A stretch of 8,288 nucleotides of DNA from an uncultured Chthoniobacterales bacterium. Its GTDB lineage: Bacteria; Verrucomicrobiota; Verrucomicrobiia; Chthoniobacterales; UBA10450. Below the pieces are notes generated by a model. The model saw nothing but the letters and a program-made list of their open reading frames with translations, was not told the DNA's origin and did not search any database. Every line of letters starts with the position of its first letter. Within the stretch, counting starts at the first letter, position 1. Location: positions 1-8,288 of the forward strand of contig CATPAT010000111.1 in NCBI GenBank assembly GCA_955652155.1. The letters run 5' to 3'. Made by a program: the position numbers and the translations under genes. Below, one piece after another: positions 1-5,229 of this stretch.

Positions 1-420
1 TGCTTCGAGCGGATTTCGCACCACGATGATCGTGCGCAGCTCCGGGACGATCGCGCGCCAGAACGGCAGAGTCAGACTGTTCCGTGGATCCTTCCAACCC
101 CACACCTTTGATCGGCTGAATGCGGAGACAAGAGTCCACGCCTTAGCGCGCACTGCGTCAAATTTCTTCTCAGCGAATCGCGTCGCACGCGGCGGCAAAT
201 CCCATGCGCCACCGAGCTCATTCAGTAATTCGTCGTTTATCGCGACGAAGCTCAGGTTTTCCCAAAAGCCGTCAGGGTTATCTTGGGCTGGCGGCATGAG
301 ATCCGATTCAGGCCCAAGGTCCAACCCACAAGTATGGAGAAGGCGCGCCACCATCGAAGTGCCGGAGCGATGCGCGCCAGTGATGCAAGCCACCGTACGC
401 TTCTTTAGCGTTTTTGTCAC
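1..420 (-). CDS. Sulfotransferase, N-terminal part (runs off left edge)
   Basis: This gene encodes a PAPS-dependent sulfotransferase that would move a sulfuryl group from PAPS to a glycan or lipid hydroxyl. The window holds 140 codons. The 5'-phosphosulfate-binding loop is seen at residues 15-22 (GAHRSGTS, followed by MVARLLH). A conserved block DNPDGFWEN lies at 48-55, K-D-P-R at 110-113, and the start of the 3'-phosphate-binding strand at 132-140 (IVVRNPLEA); its usual serine would lie beyond the edge. The start chosen is GTG at 420, the only start codon between the P-loop region and the in-frame TGA at 457-459; a second GTG is at codon 10. No clear SD precedes it. The frame remains open upstream of that TGA, so the gene may once have started earlier. 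It is the last minus-strand gene here, downstream of a glycosyltransferase remnant. The family assignment is firm; the substrate is unknown. Confidence 0.88.
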   Translation of the reverse strand, partial: MTKTLKKRTVACITGAHRSGTSMVARLLHTCGLDLGPESDLMPPAQDNPDGFWENLSFVAINDELLNELGGAWDLPPRATRFAEKKFDAVRAKAWTLVSAFSRSKVWGWKDPRNSLTLPFWRAIVPELRTIIVVRNPLEA

Positions 421-470
421 AACAGGGAGTAAGGAAAGGGCTTTGAAACCCCGGTGTCAACCCGCATTGA

Positions 471-707
471 TCAACACCTGTCGCCGCAATGTAGCATCTG
501 CGCCAAGAACCAAAAGACTCTCACGTATCCCTCGGCAACGGCTATGAAAAATTGGGTCACTCCAGCCCGATCGTAATGTGCCAAGAAATGTCCCAACAAT
601 CGCGCATCATCATAGATAGTGGTAAATAACTTCAGCTCCTTCTTGCGGGGTGTCACACCGCCAGTGCGCCGAGAAAGCCAATCGTAAATTGTGGTAACTA
701 ATTTCAT
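471..707 (-). pseudogene. Glycosyltransferase N-terminal remnant, mosaic ORF
   Basis: This is a 78-codon open frame built from three pieces. Codons 1-25 are the 103-bp repeat (start MKLVTTIYD, then an unrelated basic stretch ending PRKKEL). Codons 26-60 are the start of a family-2-like glycosyltransferase: KLFTTIYDDARLLGHFLAHY followed by RAGVTQFFIAV, which matches the N-terminal strand-helix-strand of GT-A enzymes that read HYR.xGV..F. Codons 61-78 leave that family and run through a 30-nt sequence found again at 7528-7557, then stop at TGA 471-473. A full enzyme would be about 250-350 aa, so the donor-binding D-x-D and acceptor regions are absent. ATG 707 has a good SD (GGGAG, 4 nt upstream). 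The piece is probably non-functional as a transferase; it marks where a glycosyltransferase gene once lay upstream of the sulfotransferase. Recognition of the GT piece rests on about 30 residues. Confidence 0.6.
496..525 (-). repeat. 30-nt dispersed repeat, copy A
   Basis: This 30-nt stretch matches 7528-7557 at 27 of 30 positions, on the same strand. Read on the minus strand in the frame R-E-S-L-L-V-L-G-A-D, most differences between the copies are silent, which suggests that frame was once coding. In this copy the frame continues (ATLRRQVLINAG) to TGA 457-459 and is the same frame as the sulfotransferase that starts at 420. Confidence 0.6.
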
Positions 708-735
708 GTCTTCTCCCTGGCGGCTGGGCTCGCAC
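633..735. repeat. 103-bp direct repeat, copy 1
   Basis: This 103-bp block is identical to 3364-3466 except for one base (C at 724, T at 3455). Both copies lie in the same orientation, 2731 bp apart. On the minus strand it contains 28 bp of upstream sequence with an SD, an ATG at 707, and 24-25 codons. An 11-bp palindrome (GGTGTCACACC, 649-659) sits near its left end. Similarity stops abruptly on both sides. It has no terminal inverted repeats, so it is not an obvious insertion sequence. Confidence 0.93.
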
Positions 736-1190
736 CCAGGCACAACCGACGCATGGTGCGCCCGCCATTCTTTTCACGCACAAGTTGGCGTCTTAGTTCC
801 AGGTACCAAGGACTCTAAGGGCAAATTGGCAGACGGTGTAATGTTCCGTGTAAGCATTGGCCGGAGCGTGTTGATTTCGGCGAATGACTTCGTTTGACCA
901 TACTGATTCCCTGTAGTGATTTGTAATGAATTGGCCGGACCTGATTGATTTTGCTTAGTCGCTTTTGATGCATGATCGAGCTCGTGTTTCGCGCCACAGC
1001 GCTAAAGTAACAATAACCATCGTTTTGAAACCATCGCGCTGTCCCAGTCTTACGCCGGCGTTTTTCGGACATAGATAAACATTCTATATCGTCGATTGAT
1101 CAGCGCCGCAAGCAGGTCAATGACATTGGAGCCGGCGATCATGAGTGGACTTATCGGGACAGTCCGCCACCGCGCGACGTTGGCGGCGCC
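736..1190. other. Gene-free stretch, mostly featureless
   Basis: I find no convincing gene in this stretch. Open frames here lack SD sequences and recognisable motifs. One minus frame starting at 1072 has a faint cold-shock-like string, but I do not accept it. The only structure I see is a spaced direct repeat at 856-877 and 930-951. The right end (about 1095-1190) runs into the truncated DUF488 gene, whose missing N-terminal third I could not find in any frame. Confidence 0.5.
856..951. repeat. Pair of bipartite 22-bp direct repeats, 74 bp apart
   Basis: The pattern ATTGGCCGGA, five variable bases, TTGATTT occurs at 856-877 and again at 930-951. All 17 fixed positions match. The layout (two conserved half-sites with a constant 5-bp spacer) resembles a regulator-binding site, but no adjacent promoter or gene is evident. 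It could also be a remnant of a duplicated segment. Confidence 0.4.
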
Positions 1191-1522
1191 GAATTGGGCG
1201 GGCGAGGAAAGATTCGCGAAACGCGACGTGGCGTAACGAATCATTTCGCGGTTACGCCGATTATATGGAAACGGAGAAGTTTCGCAAGGGTGTGGAGCGG
1301 CTTGTCGGTCTTGCAAACAAAGCCGGACCGGCTGCGATAATGTGCGCGGAAGCGACCTAGTGGCGCTGTCATCGTGCGCTGATTTCCGATTACCTGAAAG
1401 CGCGCGGGTTCGATGTGATGCACATTCTCGATCTTGCAAAGACCGAGCCGCATCCGTTCACGTCGGCGGCGCGACTGGTGAATGGAGAGCTTAGCTACAC
1501 AGCGAACGATTCCCTTTTTTAG
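1191..1522 (+). pseudogene. DUF488-family protein, truncated and interrupted
   Basis: The C-terminal two thirds of a DUF488 (Pfam PF04343) protein are clear. The family's ELGGR is read at 1191-1205 in one frame, then, after a shift, RKDSRNATWRNESFRGYADY in the frame starting at 1205, followed by METEKF. Next come MCAEAT, an in-frame TAG at 1358-1360, then WRCHRALISDYLKARGFDV, HILDLAKTEPHP, and an end at TAG 1520-1522 after SYTANDSLF. The hallmark blocks FRGYADYM, MCAE..xWRCHR and pH..tsAA are all present. The N-terminal VDVR..P.S block is missing. The family often has W at the TAG position (C-A-E-A-x-W-W-R-C-H-R), so one TGG to TAG change would explain the stop. With a frameshift, a nonsense codon and an N-terminal loss, it is very likely dead. 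The molecular role of DUF488 is not established. It lies 76 bp upstream of the sulfatase on the same strand. Confidence 0.85.
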
Positions 1523-1563
1523 CAAGAGCTACCACGAAACTATGGAACGGATTCGTTGGAAAC

Positions 1564-1592
1564 TTGCGGGCCAGGTTTCGAGATGGTAAAAT
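1564..1592 (+). promoter_or_regulatory. Possible extended -10 promoter for a leaderless sulfatase mRNA
   Basis: TG at 1584-1585, one base, then TAAAAT at 1587-1592 form an extended -10 element (TAAAAT is 5/6 to consensus). TTGCGG at 1564-1569 could be a weak -35 with a 17-bp spacer. Transcription would start about 7 nt downstream, at or beside the sulfatase ATG at 1599, giving a leaderless message. The absence of any SD before that ATG fits this. It is a motif match only. Confidence 0.3.
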
Positions 1593-1598
1593 CCACAA

Positions 1599-2900
1599 AT
1601 GCGCAACACCAGATTCCTACAGGTTTTGGCTGCTGAAAAACCGAACATCATTTTTATTCTGGCCGATGATCTGGGCTATGCCGATGTCGGTTGCTACGGA
1701 CAAAAACTCATCCAGACACCGAACCTTGATGAATTGGCGAAACAAGGCACGCGGTTCACGCAATTTTATGCCGGCAGTACGGTTTGCGGCCCGTCGCGTT
1801 GCGCGCTGATGACAGGCTATCACACGGGCCATGCGCGTGTTCGCGGCAATGCCTTAGGCATATTGAAATCCGGCGATGTGACGGTCGGAAAAATTTTGCA
1901 GGACGCCGGCTACGTCACCGGGCTGGTTGGCAAATGGTGCCTCGGCCGTCAAGGCACGTCCGGTGAACCGATGAAGCAAGGATTCGACTATTCATTTGGT
2001 TACCTCGATGATTGCCACGCGCATAATTACTGGACGGATCATCTTTTCCGCAACGGCCAGCGCATTGCTAAGGCGACCAATGTTTACTCGCATGATTTGT
2101 GCGCCGCGGAATCGCTGGATTTCATCAGGCGCGAGAAGGAAAAACCGTTTTTTCTCTACGCGGCTTTTACGCTGCCGCACGGCTTCCTTGATCCGCCCAA
2201 CGACGACCCTTACGACAAGGAGAACAACTGGCCTTTAACAAACAGAAAATACGCGGCGATGGTCACGCGGTTGGACAAAACAGTGGGCGAAATGATGGCT
2301 CTGCTGGATGAACTCAAACTTCGCGAAAAAACGCTCGTCTTTTTCACCAGCGACCACGGTCCGGATTATGACGTAGGAAATCGATTATTCCAGAGCAACG
2401 GGCCGTTGCGCGGGATCAAGCGCGATCTTTATGAGGGCGGCATTCGCGTGCCGATGATAGTTCGCTGGCCCGGCAAAGTTCCGGCGGGAGTGACGAGCGA
2501 TCAGATCTGGGCGTTTTGGGATTTCCTGCCGACGACGGCGGAAATTGCGGGGACGGTTCCGCCGAAAGGCATCGACGGCGTTTCCGTTTTGCCTGCTTTG
2601 CTTGGCAAATCGAACATTGAACATTCGCCGCTTTACTGGGAATTTTACGAACTCGGCTTCGAACAGGCGGCGCGAGTTGGCGACTGGAAAGCTGTCCGTC
2701 ACGCGCCGGGAAAAGCCCTCGAACTCTACAATTTGAAAAATGATTTGGGAGAAGAGGAAGATGTCGCTGCGTCGAATCCGGAGGTGGTTCGGAAAATGGA
2801 GGAGAGTTTGCGAAAGGCGCGGTCTCCGTATTTGGATAGGCCGGATTTCGAAGCGAAAGCGACGGCCACCGATAACGCAAAGGCCGAGCAGAATCCCTGA
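1599..2900 (+). CDS. Type I (formylglycine) sulfatase, arylsulfatase-like
   Basis: This gene encodes a 433-aa sulfate-ester hydrolase. Metal ligands D23-D24 sit in IIFILADDLGY. The formylglycine motif is C63-G-P-S-R67 followed by CALMTG; Cys63 must be oxidised by a maturase (FGE or anSME). Lys112 lies in GKW, His194 in TLPHG, metal-site D252-H253 in FFTSDHG, and K274 in RGIKRD. The C-terminal subdomain (about 330-415) ends with the usual LELYNLKNDLGEE pattern. These enzymes are normally exported, and AAEKPN at 11-16 looks like the end of a signal peptide. Only about 10 residues with no long hydrophobic core precede it, so the signal peptide appears 5'-truncated. The common GKWHLG (or GKWGLG) reads GKWCLG here (C114). 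ATG 1599 is the first usable start; no SD is seen. The orientation is opposite to the glycan cluster, and the gene lies between the 103-bp repeats. The substrate is unknown. Confidence 0.93.
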   Translation: MRNTRFLQVLAAEKPNIIFILADDLGYADVGCYGQKLIQTPNLDELAKQGTRFTQFYAGSTVCGPSRCALMTGYHTGHARVRGNALGILKSGDVTVGKILQDAGYVTGLVGKWCLGRQGTSGEPMKQGFDYSFGYLDDCHAHNYWTDHLFRNGQRIAKATNVYSHDLCAAESLDFIRREKEKPFFLYAAFTLPHGFLDPPNDDPYDKENNWPLTNRKYAAMVTRLDKTVGEMMALLDELKLREKTLVFFTSDHGPDYDVGNRLFQSNGPLRGIKRDLYEGGIRVPMIVRWPGKVPAGVTSDQIWAFWDFLPTTAEIAGTVPPKGIDGVSVLPALLGKSNIEHSPLYWEFYELGFEQAARVGDWKAVRHAPGKALELYNLKNDLGEEEDVAASNPEVVRKMEESLRKARSPYLDRPDFEAKATATDNAKAEQNP

Positions 2901-2959
2901 CTGCCGGCGCTAGTCGTTAAACTGAGGTCTGGCGCGGACGAGCTTGCCACCGGTTGTTT

Positions 2960-3034
2960 TTACGATTCGTCGTCGGCGACCGCCATGAATGCGACTGCAC
3001 CCAATGCGATGATTGCAACAAAAAATTTCTGCAT
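2960..3034 (-). CDS. 24-codon ORF with strong SD, hydrophobic (secretion-signal-like)
   Basis: A short ORF begins at ATG 3034 and stops at TAA 2960-2962. It is preceded by a very strong, purine-rich SD (GGAGGTGGAGG, 3052-3042) at suitable spacing. The product starts MQKFF, has a hydrophobic core of about 15 residues (VAIIALGAVAFMAVA), and ends DDES. This is the shape of a signal peptide with an A-x-A-like end, or of a single-span membrane micropeptide. It may be the intact micropeptide or the leftover start of a longer secreted protein cut short after codon 24. It lies tail to tail with the sulfatase (59 nt between stops). No family was recognised. Translation is plausible; function is unknown. 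Confidence 0.5.
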   Translation of the reverse strand: MQKFFVAIIALGAVAFMAVADDES

Positions 3035-3246
3035 TGTGCTTCCTCCACCTCCGGTGACCACGAAGGCGTTGACTAAATTCGCGAGAGTCGAGATATCCAC
3101 GTTAACGAGGATCGGTTATGCGACCGAGAAAAAGGCAGACTCCGCTCGGGACGTGCTGGATCGCGTGAAGGAATGGTCGATCGACCTTCACTTCGACCGG
3201 CGGTGGGGACGTACGTTTCCCGAAAAGAATGAATGAAACCGTTAGG

Positions 3247-3438
3247 TCATACCTTGAGAGACGGTTTGCGAGCAGAATTCCACAGTGGCGAAAATGGTTT
3301 GAGACCCTGTGTTCCGTAGAGCCGGTTCATATGATCGTGGTCAGTAACTCGGTAGTCAGACCGCAGCTCCTTCTTGCGGGGTGTCACACCGCCAGTGCGC
3401 CGAGAAAGCCAATCGTAAATTGTGGTAACTAATTTCAT
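3247..3438 (-). pseudogene. Second copy of the repeat-borne ORF start, with unrelated tail
   Basis: ATG 3438 and the first 25 codons (MKLVTTIYD plus a basic stretch ending PRKKEL) are the same as in the ORF starting at 707, because both lie in the 103-bp repeat. After codon 25 the sequence diverges to a 38-codon tail (begins RSDYRVTDHDHMN, ends KPSLKV) that I do not recognise. The N-terminus resembles the first beta strand of a family-2-like glycosyltransferase, but the rest is absent. A good SD (GGGAG) precedes the ATG. The start is 57 nt after the FkbM-like gene's stop, so it could be co-transcribed. Most likely it is a gene start cut off when the segment between the repeats arrived. It could still make a 63-aa peptide. 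Confidence 0.45.
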
Positions 3439-3466
3439 GTCTTCTCCCTGGCGGTTGGGCTCGCAC
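3364..3466. repeat. 103-bp direct repeat, copy 2
   Basis: This is the partner of 633-735, in the same orientation, with 102 of 103 bases identical; the single difference (T at 3455) lies upstream of the ORF start. The 11-bp palindrome is at 3380-3390. It begins 29 bp beyond the stop of the FkbM-like gene. Together the two copies bracket the sulfatase and DUF488 segment. Confidence 0.93.
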
Positions 3467-3495
3467 GCTCAGCCGGCGTGTTCGCATATCCTCCT

Positions 3496-4764
3496 TTACA
3501 GCAGCCTTGGATCAATGAGATGTGCCGTCTGGCGCATGCTTGCATCTCCCTCTTCTGCTTCGATATTCTCGGTCGATAAAATCACCTCGTATAGTCCCCA
3601 GGCAGGCGCGAACTCGGCATCCCAATCGAATGTTACATTCTCGTGGATCGAGTGTTCGGCGCAAAGCGCGATCGCACCGGTATCAGCGTCCACGATTTGA
3701 ACCTTAAACCTGACCAGGCTCGGCGGAGCTTTACCCGTTCCTATCGTTGCATTAAAGCGTGAATGACCAGTAAGCTTAAGTCGCATAACCACACTGGCGG
3801 GCGGTGACCCGGGCGGATTGGGTGTGAGCTGGATGCCCGCGTACCCAAACCTATAAAAACTTAGTCTATCTTTAACGTTTGAGAGAGTGAACGCCCGCGT
3901 TTGAGGCGTCCGCGCGATTAAATGCAGCGTGCTTGCCGGCGGGTCCAAAGGACGGAACTCCATTAAACGCCTGCTGAAGATCACAAGTGGCCCATGGCTA
4001 CTCCGCTGAAACTCGGCTTTCGGCAGTGCAGCTGCCAATTTCTCTGCATCCCCAGCTTGCCAACCCTGAGCTCCCGGCCTCGTAATCAAAGTCGCGGTCC
4101 TCTCAAGCCAATCAGGTCGCGGTCTCAGCAAGGCATCGACCCGACCTCCATGGCTAGAAGACTTGATCAAATCGACCCCGTTCCAGCCATGCATTTCGAG
4201 GATATTGGTTATTGTGTATCCGGGAACGTTCTCCTCGGGCCGGTCAGTATCGCCCGGCCTGAAAGACAGACCCCAATCCCCGTAGCTACAATCCGCAAGC
4301 GTGAGTTCCACGTGTTCGTGCCACACTGCAGCCGGTAAGCAGCGGATGTTCGGGTAGGCAGCCGTATTAGCAACGAGAGTGTGGAAATTTGAACCCGGCG
4401 GCTCAACAGAAATGATACTGGCGCTGGGAAAACGATTCGCAAAATAGACGGCCGTGTACCCGACATAAGCGCCCAAATCCAATATCCTGCCCGGCTCAGG
4501 TATTTCCATGTCGTATTGACGGTCTAGAAACACCTGCTGCAGATTCCACACATCAGAACTTGCTCCCCGGAACAGCAGAGGAGTTGTTATTTCGGGCAGC
4601 ACCGCAAAAAACGAGCCAAGATGCGAGCGAGAGATCCCATTTAATATATCAAAATACCGAGCCCTAAGCGTGTGATCGTTAGGATGGGCCCGCATTTCTG
4701 CTTCGAGCTGATATTTGTCGCGCAATAATTCACCGATCACAACAGCCTCCCAATAATCCGACAC
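3496..4764 (-). CDS. FkbM-like SAM methyltransferase with altered motif and extra C-terminal domain
   Basis: This 422-aa protein has three parts. Residues 1-90 are a helical lead-in. Residues 91-265 are a Rossmann methyltransferase of the FkbM type: SAM motif I at 94-109 (ILDLGAYVGYTAVYFA), the acidic end of strand 2 at E121 in SVEPPGSNF, and the following ANTAAYPN...PAAVW. FkbM enzymes then read K-[IV]-D-[IV]-E-G; here VDLIK201 is followed by SSSHGG, so the conserved Asp and Glu are lost. It may be inactive, or use another chemistry or a binding role. Residues 270-422 look like a beta-rich accessory domain that I do not recognise. The start chosen is GTG 4764; an ATG overlaps it in another frame, and internal M24 is an alternative. 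No SD is seen, but an extended -10 lies just upstream. An AGGAGG begins at the stop's last base, as if a coupled downstream gene once followed. Predicted cytoplasmic. Confidence 0.8.
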   Translation of the reverse strand: MSDYWEAVVIGELLRDKYQLEAEMRAHPNDHTLRARYFDILNGISRSHLGSFFAVLPEITTPLLFRGASSDVWNLQQVFLDRQYDMEIPEPGRILDLGAYVGYTAVYFANRFPSASIISVEPPGSNFHTLVANTAAYPNIRCLPAAVWHEHVELTLADCSYGDWGLSFRPGDTDRPEENVPGYTITNILEMHGWNGVDLIKSSSHGGRVDALLRPRPDWLERTATLITRPGAQGWQAGDAEKLAAALPKAEFQRSSHGPLVIFSRRLMEFRPLDPPASTLHLIARTPQTRAFTLSNVKDRLSFYRFGYAGIQLTPNPPGSPPASVVMRLKLTGHSRFNATIGTGKAPPSLVRFKVQIVDADTGAIALCAEHSIHENVTFDWDAEFAPAWGLYEVILSTENIEAEEGDASMRQTAHLIDPRLL

Positions 4765-4776
4765 ATAACGAAAATT

Positions 4777-4785
4777 CTTATAGCA
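4777..4785 (-). promoter_or_regulatory. Possible extended -10 element for the FkbM-like gene
   Basis: Read on the minus strand this is TGC TATAAG: a TG-n extension followed by a hexamer 5/6 to consensus. No good -35 is visible. The predicted start point falls within a few bases of the GTG at 4764, so the message would be near-leaderless, in line with the lack of an SD. Confidence 0.3.
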
Positions 4786-4894
4786 TCAGTCCGGTCCCAA
4801 TCGCAGCAGCAGTGTTTCCGAAGATACTAAGGACCACGAAGCTGTGAGCGGAGAGCGCAATTAGACCATTCTCTGTCTTATGAAGAAAAACCCC
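4778..4894 (-). other. Start-less hydrophobic reading frame downstream of a G5T5 run
   Basis: This 38-codon frame has no start codon and ends at TAA 4778-4780. It is one base out of frame with the SD-led ORF starting at 4964. Its translation contains GLIALSAHSFVVLSIFG followed by NTAAAIGTGLML, a hydrophobic run long enough for one membrane span. A +1 shift on the run of five G then five T (4895-4886) would join the two into about 61 residues. This may be an old frameshift or a slippage site; it could also be chance. Confidence 0.3.
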
Positions 4895-4964
4895 CTATCG
4901 GTGTAAAATTCTCGCCAAGATTCGTGTCAGAAAAATAGCGCGTATCCCGGGCGCCGATCGTCAT
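4878..4964 (-). CDS. 28-codon ORF with strong SD
   Basis: ATG 4964 is preceded by GAGGAGGTGG (4980-4971) with an A-rich spacer, one of the strongest SD sequences in the window. The product starts MTIGARDTRYFSD and ends PIGGFSS at TAA 4878-4880. I recognise no family. It sits between the complete carbamoyltransferase and the FkbM-like gene on the same strand, so it is likely in their transcript. The quality of the SD suggests a real start. The shortness and the hydrophobic frame that follows a homopolymer run suggest a longer protein that was frameshifted. It could instead be a true small protein. Confidence 0.4.
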   Translation of the reverse strand: MTIGARDTRYFSDTNLGENFTPIGGFSS

Positions 4965-5229
4965 TTTTGACCACCTCCTCGCGTGGAACAACCATGACGT
5001 TTACGATGCCTAAAATACTCGTGCTGGTCCTGGGAACTCCATGCATCAAAACTCGGAAAATGTGACATCCGCCGTTACCGGTATGTCGTACTGGCATGCT
5101 TAACCAATATGCTCAGGATCGATGTACGGCAACCACTCGCTACAAAGCCATCGCTCAGAGCGCATGACTCCCGATTGTCGAGGCGCTAAGGCTCGGATCT
5201 TTGCATTGACGTGACCACCCACGGGGACG
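4965..5229. other. Spacer after the carbamoyltransferase; only tiny ORFs
   Basis: No recognised gene lies here. On the minus strand, a 21-codon ORF runs from ATG 5165 to TAA 5100 with a close GGGAG (product contains EWLPYIDPEHIG). On the plus strand, a 23-codon ORF runs from ATG 4994 to TGA 5065 and contains MPKILVLVLGTP, which resembles the first strand of a nucleotide-sugar enzyme. Both look like gene-start debris. No stem plus T-tract terminator was seen after the carbamoyltransferase stop. Confidence 0.35.

Noticed and set aside
26..547. Plus-strand 173-codon open frame at the left edge
   Set aside because: It lies opposite the sulfotransferase, whose PAPS-binding motifs are unambiguous; the plus frame has no SD or family features.
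815..1072. Minus-strand 85-codon frame with a cold-shock-like string (GTARWFQNDGYCYFS)
   Set aside because: It has no SD, matches only over about 15 residues, lacks the remaining cold-shock motifs, and the rest reads as low-complexity noise.
2985..3236. Plus-strand 83-codon frame after the sulfatase
   Set aside because: Its first part is the antisense of the SD-led 24-codon ORF; no SD and no recognisable domain.
3229..3432. Plus-strand 67-codon frame overlapping repeat copy 2
   Set aside because: It shows no family similarity and half of it is antisense to the repeat-borne ORF start.
633..3466. Composite transposon reading of the repeat-flanked segment
   Set aside because: The repeats have no terminal inverted repeats, no transposase is encoded between or within them, and no target-site duplication was seen.
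3356..3487. Minus-strand 43-codon ORF from ATG 3487 behind AGGAGG
   Set aside because: The SD is only 2 nt from the ATG, and most of the frame is an off-frame reading of the 103-bp repeat.
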